This document shows, piece after piece, positions 53,427 through 64,000 of a stretch of DNA of 64,000 nucleotides. The translations under genes and the position numbers were made by a program. The notes below the pieces were generated by a model. It saw only the letters and a program-made list of their open reading frames with translations, searched no databases and had not been told where the DNA came from. How positions within the stretch are numbered: the first letter of the stretch is position 1; each line of letters starts with the position of its first letter. Origin of the DNA: Bolinopsis microptera (Eukaryota; Ctenophora; Tentaculata; Lobata; Bolinopsidae); contig NC_087083.1 in NCBI RefSeq assembly GCF_026151205.1, positions 10,475,460-10,539,459 of the forward strand, read 5' to 3'.

Positions 53427-55546
53427 TAGGAACCGACCGGATATCCGGCTGAATCCGGTTCCGGCCGGATATCCGGCTTCAATATCCGGTTCCGGCTCCG
53501 GTTCGGTTTTTTTTTTTTGCCGGATTTTTGCCGGATATTTCTTTTTAAAAATGTATTTCTAAAATCTTGAAATGCATATTTTTCGTCACATTTTAACTCG
53601 AATCTTTAAAAAATCAAATGTTTTGACTAGGTGCGGAATTCAAAAAGGAGGAGAACCGAACCTTATTACGAACAGTAGCTCTAGTAATACTCTTTATCAC
53701 ATTTTATTATTGTGATCCAGTTTTGGCTCCGAGTCAAATATTGTGCAGACAGCAGACTGCTGTCTAGTAAAAATGATCCAGTGATAAAATATGCCTGCAT
53801 GCTAAAAAGGTACAATTGTGCCCTGAATCGGGAACTATTGTGCTTTGATATTCAGACACGCATGACAAAAAGAGAACAACTGTGTCTCACACGTGCAATC
53901 GCGGGGAGGCCGACTAAGGGGACCCCCGATTATCAGGGTCAGATCATGTCACCAATTAGTGACAATTGGTGTAGTATAATTATTATAATCGGACAGGATC
54001 TCAACAGCTACTTGACTCTGATGGATACATCTACTTTCGGAAGAAGGACAAGGATTCAGCCCTCACAGATGCCTGGCGGTGCTGCAAGCACAAACTTTCT
54101 ATGAAGTATTCCTGTCTGGGCTATCTCTCCCTCTCAGACAATTCTCTCAATTCTCTCTGCTGTAGCGAACGATTTCATTCTCGGTATCATTTTGCATTTG
54201 AGAACCGTTATTCCAACTGATATCATTTCCTTTTGTTTGTGAAAAGGAGACACTGGCAACGGTCCACTCAACCCAATTATAATGGGTTTTGGTAAAATAT
54301 ATAATAATAAGCTACATCAGTACAACATGCAAGTTTAATTACTCATAATTAATGCACGTGCGACGAGTGGGCTACGGACATGACTTTAAATTTCTTATTA
54401 CTTTATTATTATAGTCATAGAGAGATAAAAACAATGCATGTGCAAAGCGAGCATGTGTTGCAGACCTCTACGATCTGAAGGGTCCATCAACAGTTATCAC
54501 TGTAATCACTGCCTAGTGCTTAACTCAAGCTGTGGTGCGTGGGCAGCTGTTCTTAACTCTTTAAGATCTTAAACCCTTAGGAAATTCATTCGCCAATAAT
54601 TAATTATTTGCAGGCCGTGAATGAATGAGAAAAGCGAGCGAGCGATGTTAGTCCGGTAATTAACAATAACAGTGATTATACTTATAAATATCTTAAGCAA
54701 TAATCTCAATAAATCTGTGTGTGTGTGTGTGTGGGAAATTTACAATTAAATTCTACTGATGGATCACATAACTAACGGCCAGGTAGCGCAGTTGGTTAGC
54801 CAGCTTTGCAATCGTGAGGTTGCGGGTTCAAATCCCACTGCCTGCCTGGTCGTGGGGTGAGTGTCGTTGACATTCAGCTAAGGATCGTGAGTGGTCTATG
54901 CAGCCCCCCGGTCTACTCAGCCGAATACTCGAGAAATCGGGTGTGAGGGTTAAATGAGGAGCTGCACATTGCAGCAAAGTCTTGGGCGAAGAAAGTATGG
55001 TACACACTACCTTAACCGTCACTGGCTAAAAACAAATCCTTCGGCTTCCTGTAATTGGCTGGTTGCACTTGTGTAACAATATGGCTGTTGGAATACTCCG
55101 AAGTAAAATAAGTGTCTAGATAAAAAAATATGTCACTAATTGGTGACATGATCTGATCACCGAGGGACCCCTAATAATTGGGGGTCCCCTAAGTCGTGCA
55201 GCCCAATTTCGCTCAAGAGGTAGGATATGCCAGTTGCATATCATTTCTGATAATAACTTGTTTACTCTGATCTTGTTACTTCTTGTTTACTCTGGTTACA
55301 ACGTACTGCTTGTTGATTTGATATTTGACCTATGTGAATGTCTACTGCTAGGCCTAAACAGGAAACATCATTGGTGTGGTTGTATTAATTTGCCCTTAGG
55401 AATGCAGAACTTATCGTGTAATTACAAACTATGGCTTAGTAGGATTAATATCCTGCCGGTCCGGCAAAATCCGGCTAACCGGATAATAGATTGATATACG
55501 GCAAAATCCGGTCCGGCAGCCAAAAGCCCATTCCGGTCGGTTCCTA
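53427..55546. mobile_element. 2.1-kb hAT-type element with nested insertions
   Basis: Terminal inverted repeats TAGGAACCGACCGGA at 53427-53441 and its complement ending at 55546. An exact 8-bp target duplication, ATATAATT, is at 53419-53426 and 55547-55554. Both subterminal regions are packed with CCGGAT/ATCCGG motifs, as hAT ends often are. Inside are an inverted pair (53911-53971 and 55131-55195, containing GTCACCAATTAGTGAC), a half copy of the 20.2-kb fold-back MITE and a tRNA-derived SINE. The longest internal frame (53712-54104) shows no transposase motif I can recognise, so the element is non-autonomous. It begins 88 bp beyond the acceptor of the first CCDC170 coding exon. Confidence 0.9.
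54777..55035 (+). mobile_element. tRNA-derived SINE
   Basis: The head has a pol III A box (TAGCGCAGTTGG at 54784-54795) and B box (GGTTCAAATCC at about 54825-54835) at tRNA-like spacing, beginning GGCCAGG and with CCTGCC pairing material after the B box. About 180 bp of unrelated tail follows. Stem pairing is imperfect and the tail is long, so it is a SINE rather than a working tRNA gene. It is nested in the hAT-type element. Confidence 0.75.
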
Positions 55547-55569
55547 ATATAATTAATAATATGACGTTT

Positions 55570-56470
55570 GAATGTGTCCAATGCCCATATCCAAATTTCA
55601 CTGTTTTGACTGAATTTTTGTTTAATGACCATCTTACAAGGTCACTGAGGATGGCACAAGACACGATTGAGGCACTCAAAGTTCTATTCCTAAAAGAAGC
55701 TTTGGTAAACAGAAAATCATCATCTGAATATAAAAAGAGATTTTGGAAGATTTTTGGAGAGAGCTTTTCTGCCGTCCCCTTGACCGAAATTTTGCGGTTT
55801 TGAAATTTTTACCAGTGACCAATCAGTGGGGTTGGTGAGAGTGACACAAGCCATCGAGCAATTGAACCAGTATATCCGGAGAAAACTTTGATGCAAAATT
55901 TTGAATATGTCCTACTGGTAGGACATATTCAAATTTCAACTTTCCGTGACCCAAATTTCACTTTTTTTACTGAATTTTTCTCTAATGACCATCTTACAAG
56001 GTCACTGAGGATGGCACAAGACACGATTGAGGTACTAAAAGTTCTATTCTCAAAGGAAACTTCAAAGAGATTTTGGAAGATTTTTGAAGAGGTGCTTTTC
56101 TGCTGTCCCCTTGACCGAAATTTCGAACTGGTATATCCGGAGAAAACTGTGAGGCAATGAAAATTTTGAATATGTCCTACCGGTAGGACATATTCGAATT
56201 TAAGCTCTTATCTCTGTGACCCAAATTTCACTGTTTAGACTGAATTTGCTCTTAAATGACCATTTTACAGTGGATGACAGAAGACACAATTGACATACTG
56301 AAAGTTAGATTGCCAAAGAAAGCTTTGATGAACGGAAAATCATCAGAATAGAAGGAGACATTTTTGAAGAGTCTGAAAAGAAACCTTTTTCATTTCTGCT
56401 GTTTCATTTGTCATTGACCGAAATTTTACAGTCTTGGCTGAATTTTGATTTTTTAGATTGATGCCAATAA
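55570..56470. repeat. Three tandem copies of about 300 bp with palindromic junctions
   Basis: Copies at about 55570-55870, 55935-56165 and 56215-56470 share CCAAATTTCACT, ACTGAATTT, ATGACCATCTTACAAGGTCA and GGCACAAGACACGATTGAGG. The palindrome GAATATGTCCTAC[Y]GGTAGGACATATTC occurs at 55903-55930 and, as a perfect 28-mer, at 56168-56195. Frames through copies 1 and 2 keep NDHLTRSLRMAQDTIE, perhaps an old coding remnant. Confidence 0.8.
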
Positions 56471-56745
56471 CCCTAACAGTAATAACTGCAAACTGGCTGA
56501 CGTGGAACTCGTTTTGTCATATTGATATGAGCATATATGGGTTATTTGCACAGACAATATTCAACAAAAGAACAAATTGTAAAGTTCCTTTTAAGGTTAG
56601 GAACCTGTACTGGTCTTCAAGCATACAGTAAAATATTTGTGTACTGCTAGCTATGTATGTTGGTACTTGCACTAAAAATTCGCAACAAGGAGTATTTATT
56701 TAATTTAAGTGTGAATGTGTGACAATAATTTGGTAATTGTATCAT

Positions 56746-59163
56746 GTATATATGGACACGTTCATTTGAGTTTGAGGATATTGGTAAATATAAGTGACCC
56801 TATTAAAAGGCACAGTGTACTTGACTTTGTCACACTTTGAAATTACATAAACCCTTGATGGTTAGGATAATCGTCTCATCCTCTAGGCTACCTTTGTCAC
56901 ATAACGATATCTTAATGAGGTGATAAGATATCGCTTAAATACGGCCGGCACGGAAATGGTTACATTGTCACCCTATAAACATGTGACGGAGTAAATATGG
57001 ACCCCTTGCTGCCGTTTTTGACCAAATTTTTGAGTGTCCAGTTGATTGGATGGGTACATATGACCATTACCTACATATTTGACGACTTTTTTCGTTGGAT
57101 GGTGCACTCAGGTTTACTCTGTCACACATTAAAGAAAATATGTGATGAATGTTTAGGGCACCCTGATAAGCAATGCTGAGTAGTGTAGGTTTATTTGATG
57201 GCCTGAAAGTGCTGGGAATTGTTATTATATCTTATAGTCGTAAGGAATTAAAACACAGAAGGCACAACCAAGTTTACTTTGTCACATAATCTTGATGATA
57301 TCTGAACATGTGTGAAATTGAACAAATAATGATATTCCAGCTTAAACCCCATATACTCTTATATTACGTACTATGGATCAAACAAAACTGCTAGTACCAT
57401 GTACCAGTCACATGAGTCATTATCAGGTGGTAATATGTTAACAATGTCACAATTAAACTACCACAACATGGTCAAAAATAGGGTAATTTCGTCACACAAA
57501 AAATTATTATAACTCTGTTAGCTCCTTGCTGGCAAAATAACTAGTTTATCGAAAATGTTTTGATGATTACCATTAGTATTCTAATAGAGGTATAGTTCTT
57601 CAAAATAGGGGCAAGACATGTTTACTTTGTCACATCAGTGACAGTTATTATAAGAGTTAGGTAATCGTCATCAGATTAAAAGATATTTTTCGTAGTTTGG
57701 ATCGATTAATATACCTGTAATAAAGCATCCTATGCCAATTTTAACGTGCATTATCTTGATATTGTTGGGGCAGGGAAAGTTAATTTTGTCACATTTTCAG
57801 TGTCATTGACAAATTAATCTAAAATTGTTAAAATTGAGCTCTGATGTTCTGGACAATATTCTTCCAATCGTTTCTGAAAGAATGTTGAATTCTAATAGAG
57901 TTATAGATCTTCAAAATAGGGGCAAGACATGTTTACTTTATCACATCAGTTATTATAAGAGTTAGGTAATCGTCATCACATTAACATATATTTTGTAGAT
58001 TGGATTGATTTATATTGGCAATAAAGGATCCTATGCCAATTTTAATACACTATCTTGATATTGTTGGGGCAGGGAAAGTTAATTTTGTCACATTTTTAGT
58101 GACTTTGACAAATTTAACCTAAAATTGTTAAACTTAAGAATATTGAATTCTAATAGAGGTATAGAATATAGATCTTCAAAATAGGGGCAAGACATGTTCA
58201 CTTTGTCACATCAGTTATTATAAGAGTTATTATATATCTTCGGAATTTCGCTGGATTGTACAACTTTCGTCTTGGTAGATTCCAAACACAAGGAAATTTT
58301 CCTTCTGGTTGGTAATATACTCAATGATGGAAGTATAGTGTATTGGCTATGCCCCGCTTACTAGTTTAGCTCTTTCTAGTCCCCTGCTACACGGCATGTA
58401 AACAGGGATTGGCTAGTTAGAGGCGGTCCGTGTAGGCCTTACACTGTGCTTTCAGCAATACTCATAAGAGACTATTTCATTCTATAATCATTGTTTTTAA
58501 CCTATTTACGATTTCGTATAATTTTTTGTGACAATGTAAACATCAACTGATCTTAACTTGCATCAACTACATTGTCATCATATAAAGTTTTCCCGCCTTT
58601 CAAACCAAAATCAAATATAAATAATTCGCCCAAAATTTAAAATTTCATATATTGTGACAGAATTAACCTCATTTCCCAATAACCAAGTGCCTGTATTAGC
58701 TAACTATTCAAAACAATATATTTTAGGGCTATGATTGGTACATCAACCATCAAATAATGAGTTGAAAGGGTTTTTAGGACACCTCACAGTAGAATAGAGG
58801 TATGGTATCATGAGTGTGACAAAGTTACCCAAATATTGCCTTGTAATCGTTCGATCCGTGCCCATTAACCAATGTTGTATCATAATTGTAAGATTGACCT
58901 AATTTACTATATTTCAGACCAAGGAATGATAATTAGACAACTGCAGTTAACTAAGTCACACAAAATGTGACATTTAAAACATTATAGTGCCTAACAACAA
59001 TAGATTTTCTTTCTGAGCGGTGCATATGGGAGTATGGGTTACTTGGCTAATGTTCAGAACTTCTGAACGGGATAGGTTAATAGATGTCAAAATTAAGCCA
59101 CTATCGCTATTATTTTTGTTTACCAATATCCTCAAACTCAAATAAATGTGTCCATATATAATT
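56746..59163. mobile_element. Candidate 2.4-kb DNA element with 41-bp inverted ends
   Basis: TATATATGGACAC followed by ATTTGAGTTTGAGGATATTG is present at 56748-56788 and inverted at 59119-59161, with few mismatches. Inside, a unit with GGGGCAAGACATGTTTACTT and TTGTCACATCAG is repeated at about 57610, 57920 and 58185. GTCACA motifs are frequent throughout. No transposase frame is recognised. Confidence 0.65.
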
Positions 59164-59199
59164 ATATAGGGGTTTACTTAGATTTTATTATATACTGGC

Positions 59200-61720
59200 T
59201 GCGGCTGTCGACGAGTCCAACTCGGCACGGCACATTCAACAATGCACACGTTTTCGGTAGATTATTGTATATGTTCTATTAGGACTTCGCCGCTTCGACG
59301 CGCTGCCGGCCGTCCGAACTATTTTTTGCTTCGCATCGTTGCTCTACTTAGCAATAATCTGGAAGCGCAGGTTTGAGGTTTGATGCATCGTCAATCAAAG
59401 CTAAGTAAATTATAAACTGTAAACCTACAACCAGATTGTACATGACGTCGTGACCCCCACGGTTTTACTCTAACCAGAGCCCTCTCGCTTGCAGTAGCGC
59501 CAAGTATTCACCTAACCATGTGCTTTCGCGTCACTGCGGGCGCGCTTGTCTCACAACAACTTGCTACTGCAAGCGCAAGGGATAAAGTTACCTGGGGACC
59601 CCAGGCTATTATGTTCATAAACATAGCCTGGCGTAATTAAACTCTCTAAAACGCGCAAGTAGGCACTTTTATTGTTTATGCGATTTTACAACCAAATAAT
59701 CAGATTTTACAATTTAACTCAGCGCGCAGCTCTTGTAGCGCATACGTCACTTCTTTCCAATTGGTAGTTAGCATGCACGTGATCTTTTGCGCGGCTGTAA
59801 TTAGTTCTGAACGATCACGTGAATACTAGTCCACGTACGCTCTAACATGATTCGCACTTTTTCAGAATTTCAGGGCGATGGAAATCGTAATTCACTCAGC
59901 CCGAATAAAGATTCGGCGGAATGACAGGCTGAGCGCCGCCCAGTAAGAAATAGAGCAACGCCAAGTATTCTACTTGTGAAACAAGCGCGTCACGCAGTAC
60001 GCGTATACACATGGCTATATATATAATATGAACCCACGGTCGTACAACGTATGACAACAGCCAGACTGTTGATCTGCAAAGTAAATAAAGCAACGATTGG
60101 AGGACGTCGCCGCTTTTATGCGCAGCGCGATTCGAACTGTCATTATCAATTGTTGCTTCGCGGCAAAGCAACAATTTCGATTGAAGGGTTGACATTTCAC
60201 ATAGCCATGTGTATACGCGTACTGCGTGACGCGCTACTGCGGTCGTGCGCGGCGCTACTGCAAGCGAAAGGGCTCTGGTTAGAGCAAAAGCAAGGTCAAA
60301 GGTTGACATCGATCGTTAATCAAATTGCAAAAACGCGCCAAATTCACAGTTGGACTAATCATTAACTTTAAAACGTCGACGGTTTAAAACTTTTACAACC
60401 AACATCACCCGTTTTATAGTTAATCCGTAATTATCTATATATTTCCAGTACCAACAGGAACGCCTATCCGCAAGCAATATGCGCGGCGCTATTTTCGAGC
60501 TTCCTGCATATCATATGCAGTGCAAATTTAAATTGTAAATATAAAATAGGAGAGATGTGAAAAGAAACTTGTCCATTGTTAGCATGGACTTCACCTAACC
60601 ATTTAACGGGTGATACTCGTAAAATATCTGTTCCATATATTGCAGACCGTCGACGAGTCCAACTCGGCGCTTGACATACGTTGCATGCCACTTTTCGATA
60701 TTTGGATACGAAACATGTATCAACTCGGCGCGCGTCCTGGTAGGTTGTAAGGCTCTTACTAAATCGCTCGCCCAAAAATTTCACGTGACTTTGGTCTTTT
60801 TGGTTTTGCAGCCGTACAAAACGGTTTTACATAAACCCTAATCCCAACCCTAACCCTAACCATAACCCCGAAGCTATCCATAATCTTAACCACAACCCTA
60901 ACCCTAACCGGAGCCCTAAATAATCGAATTCACGGTTTACTAGCCTGTCACGTGACCAAAACGGTTTTTTGCCCATAACTCTCCGGGGAAGCATTTTAAC
61001 CCTACGTCATGCATGGGGGGTGATTCGGAATCAGCGTCCAAAAATACACCGGTTTTGATCACTTTCATGCCTAAAGGGCCTTTTCACAAGAATTTTCTTA
61101 AAATTTGGGCGAGCGATTTAGTAGGAGCGAGGTTGTAAACCTACAACTCTCCATGTGCTTTCGCGCCGCTGCGGGCGCGCTTGTTTCACAAGCTTGTTTA
61201 CCGCCGTGAGGGCTTTGGATTTCACATAGCCATATGTATACGCGTACTGCGTGACGCGCTTGTTTCAAAAGTTGAATATATACCTTCGGCGGTCGCGCGC
61301 TACTGCAAGTGAGAGGGCTCTGGTTAGAGCAAGCTCTGGATAGAGCAAAACATGGACTAATGACTAGCCAGGCGCGCGCTACTTCGTAGCACTTTCCTCG
61401 GGCCACTTCGAAGAAATTTAAACGATCAGTAACATCCGATCCGTCAAAAGAGAAATGCGCGGGGAGATATTAATAAATTAGTTAATATATAATACATATA
61501 ATATATAATATAAGTCCGCCTGCTATGCAGTCTACTATACACGATCAGTTCGTTTCACGTTTGTGCGGCTCAATCCTTTAAAATTTAGATATGGCCGGCC
61601 GCGTCCAGTTGAAGGAATTTGCCGCTTCGACGCGCCGCGCAAACTTGCATTCTTGCTTCGCATCGAAGAGAAACGATTTCGATTGTCGATGGTCGGTCGA
61701 CATCGTCAATCAAGCGATGA
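59200..61720. repeat. GC-rich mosaic of short dispersed repeats
   Basis: No gene recognised. Modules recurring here, some also at 43.4-43.8 kb and 9.75-9.88 kb: GTCGACGAGTCCAACTCGGC (59208, 60649), GCCGCTTCGACGCGC (59289, 61621), CATGTGCTTTCGCG plus GGGCGCGCTTGT (59518, 61151), GTATACGCGTACTGCGTGAC (60210, 61236 and the complement at 59990-60010), and the hairpin CCTGGGGACCCCAGGCTATT (59593). It looks like several overlapping decayed mobile elements of one or two families. Confidence 0.6.
60838..60920. repeat. Interstitial telomere-like repeat (CCCTAA-type)
   Basis: Several CCCTAA units with variants (CCATAA, CCCCGAAG, CTTAACC), in two clusters separated by about 30 bp. TTAGGG is the usual animal telomere repeat, so this is probably an old interstitial insertion, not a chromosome end. 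Confidence 0.7.
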
Positions 61721-62250
61721 GTTACGTTGATAGTATATTGATAAAATTGAACTGCGATGTATTACTATTAAATTTAAGTCTAGTCATCACTTCAATCTGA
61801 GCAGCACAGCTTAATTTCTTGCTATCAGCTATGAACATATTTGAATATGTTACGTTCTCAATTACAAATTTGAAATTGTAACTCAATGTAAGTGAAGACG
61901 CCCAAAATTACAAATTAAGAACACTTCATTGAGATTAAAAAACGATTGTTACATGTTATCGATTTTAGAATTGTTCAGACATCAGAGACGGTTTTTAGAT
62001 AATACTTCAAAGCTCGTGGTTATCAAAAAATTAATAGCCATGTCTGATGCAGAAGTTATGATCGTCGATCATACTTCAAAACTGACAAATAAGAAGAGTT
62101 ATAATTTTCGTCAATATCCAATTAATGCATGATGCGGTTTTACAGGAGTATAATACTTATACTGCAATATGAGAAATTTACTTCAAAAATCATGCTTTTA
62201 AAATAGGATAAAAATAGATTTTGTAAAATAGTAAAATAATAAATTATAAA

Positions 62251-63073
62251 TTAACTACTAGGAAAGTGAGATAGCATGGACACGGTCGATGTATTCGGGG
62301 TAACATTATTAAAGTCTGGGGAAATAAAAACGCGCGGCGTCACCGTTGCCGCGGTCGTCTGAGACGCCGGCTGTTCAAAACCCGATCTAAACTTAGGAGA
62401 CGTGAAAACGTTCTCAGCTTTATACAGGGAGTTTGTGTCTATGGTGGGGAGGGAGGTGCTGGCGACAGATGTAACAAGGGTCTCTCGAGTCAGAGACAAA
62501 TTCGCCACACTCGCCAGATGAAGAGTATCTTTCCCTTCCTTCTCCGTGCTGCTACTGCTCACAGCCACATTTGGTGTCTTGTTGCTTTCTGCTTCTTTTC
62601 TGCACGTGCACGGTTCTTTTTCCTCCACTTTGACTTTCTCGGAGCTGTTGAACTCGCCCCCGCATGTGTGGGTGTTACAGTCGCATTGGTCCGCGCCGCG
62701 TACAGAGCAGCCAGGTTCGTGGGCAGCCGGGCAGGATGGCTTGTGGTGGTCTCCGTCCGCGTCACATTTACCGTCTTTACAGTCACTGTCTTCTCCTCCT
62801 TGTAGGTATCTTACACACTTCTTTTTTCTTCTGTAGGAGAGATTTAGTTGGTGAAATGTTGATAAAAGGGTAAAATGCCAAAGGACAATTTATCATGTTC
62901 GTTATATTGGTTATCCAAATTCAGACAAGAATAATTATAAAATACAAGGTTTTTCATGATTTGTAAATTCGGTTGTCATGGTTACGGTTGTCATGGTTAC
63001 CTGCAGGGCTTGCACCAGCTGCTTTGCTTATCGAGTCCGTATCTTGCTCGGCATTTTTTGGGACTTCCTGCTT
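62251..63073 (-). CDS. TCF: TCF/LEF transcription factor, last two coding exons (C-clamp and tail), partial
   Basis: TCF/LEF proteins bind DNA through an HMG box and, with beta-catenin, carry out Wnt transcription. Exon 63073-63001 encodes [20 protein letters not shown] and, across a 170-bp intron, exon 62830-62251 continues [13 protein letters not shown]. Together these form the C-clamp, the second DNA-contact domain, with its four cysteines and nearly identical to vertebrate TCF E-tail and insect pangolin forms as I recall them. The remaining about 180 residues are unusual. They are first a Cys/His-rich stretch ([42 protein letters not shown]), then a Ser/Thr-rich tail ending LSHFPSS. Acceptor CTCTCCTACAG, donor CTGCAG|GTAACC, phase 2. 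The HMG box and beta-catenin-binding N-terminus are not in the window and must lie beyond 64000. This is the reverse strand, as for CCDC170. Confidence 0.93.
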
Positions 63074-64000
63074 CTGAAAGCGACATTGATTACGACGGTG
63101 AAAAGGAAAAAAAATTTGATAAGATTATGACTGTTCGCATTCCATTTGGGTTCGTTCCCACGAGTCATTAGGAATGTAATAAGAATTCTTTACTTTATGA
63201 AAAATGCTCTACTTGTTGTTAGGTATTACTATTATTTAAAAAACCCTGCCGATGAAAACCAACATTAACAACGTCCTGATTGTTTTCACAATATTAACAA
63301 CAATGTTAACAATAATGTTAACAACAATGTTAACAACAATGTAAACAAAAATGTTAACAATAATGTTAACAACAATTGTTATTACATCTGCAGAAGCGTG
63401 CATATAGACAGGTGAACTTTTACTGATAGGCGTCACTATAAACACTAGACGTCTAGACAGTAGACGGTCACAGATATGTAATCTATGAGAACAAAATGTA
63501 ACACGGCTTTAAAAGCAATATATCTTTACAGTGTACACGACCACGTGTACCAACATTTCATTACTTTTTATTTTATTTCAGCAAAGATTCAGTTATAATA
63601 CTGATATTAAGTCATATGTAGCAATATGGTAACCTCAATAGTCAATATGTCACATTGAAATCTGCAGATTAGTGAACCATCATTAAAGTTGTTATCATCT
63701 GTCGCACTGTTGAATCGATCAGACAAGTTTTACAGCCGAATTTTTAATATATGTATTAATTCTAGCGGATCAATCCAGAAATATTGGGTAAATTTGCAGA
63801 GTTTGAGTGTCTTGTAATAACATTTGAATAAATTAAATCTAGCGGGTGAAACCGTCATTGCCATGACATTTAATATCAAATAATTTAATAATACGGCTTT
63901 TTAGAAAAGATAATACTCTAAAGTCTAGAGTATTCGGCTATCTGGTATCAATTCCACGAATGTAATTGTTCAATAATATGGTGTGTTGCTCGAGTCCGAA
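63074..64000. other. Intron of the TCF/LEF gene
   Basis: No HMG-box coding sequence or other exon seen on the minus strand. Contains a short 12-bp minisatellite of AATGTTAACAAC type (63287-63380). The minus-strand acceptor CGCTTTCAG at 63074 defines its 3' end. Confidence 0.65.

Noticed and set aside
53712..54104. 130-aa frame as a hAT transposase
   Set aside because: No RNase H-like catalytic motifs or hAT dimerisation signature; crosses an internal inverted repeat.
54777..54850. Functional tRNA gene
   Set aside because: A and B boxes are present but stems pair poorly and a long unrelated tail follows; better explained as a SINE head.
62518..62873. Plus-strand frames of about 95 aa and a minus frame at 62559-62786
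   Set aside because: Overlap the TCF/LEF C-clamp exon in other frames; the minus frame with the C-clamp is the real one.

Overview
The window is animal nuclear DNA. It is AT-rich, with spliced genes, GT-AG introns, long repeat-filled introns and many transposon remnants. A TCF/LEF C-clamp, an orthologue of human CCDC170 and a class A GPCR place it in Metazoa. The phylum cannot be fixed from the sequence. The compact severin-like gelsolin and a peptide precursor with acidic residues before a C-terminal amidation signal would suit a cnidarian or another early-branching or invertebrate animal, but that is inference.

Layout. 1-3882: no gene recognised. 3883-7665 (+): nine-exon three-repeat gelsolin/severin-family protein (362 aa). 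8453-9028 (-): two-exon, 71-aa secreted acidic peptide precursor ending GGYFGR, with a TATA box at 9115-9123. 11188-53336 (-): a 24-exon CCDC170 orthologue, whose exons join in frame into 829 codons over 42 kb. Three genes lie inside its introns on the opposite strand: a two-exon secreted six-cysteine protein (15295-15911, intron 18), an eight-exon glutamine synthetase (37054-40975, in the 20.5-kb intron 13) and a single-exon GPCR (45286-46278, intron 10). 53339-62250: no host gene recognised; at least two DNA-transposon-like units, a tRNA-derived SINE, tandem repeats and a GC-rich repeat mosaic. 62251-63073 (-): last two coding exons of a TCF/LEF gene (C-clamp plus tail); its HMG box must lie beyond the right edge.

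Mobile and repetitive DNA dominates the rest. There is a 5'-truncated non-LTR retrotransposon with intact RT and RNase H motifs (28.36-31.98 kb), inserted in a 317-bp tandem repeat with a 14-bp target duplication. Two elements have exact 8-bp target duplications of hAT type: 2,120 bp at 53427 and 399 bp at 41012, the latter 36 bp past the glutamine synthetase stop. Others are a perfect 149-bp fold-back MITE (20244-20572), several terminal-inverted-repeat elements, many minisatellites and about 239 units of (AC)n. The palindromes TCACGTGA (about 20 copies) and TGACGTCA (about 11 copies) recur far beyond chance.

The genes do not form one pathway. The organising feature is the long CCDC170 transcription unit hosting unrelated opposite-strand genes, with two of its splice acceptors embedded in or beside tandem repeats. 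All exon models were joined by hand from splice sites, frame and family resemblance; no alignment or transcript search was run.
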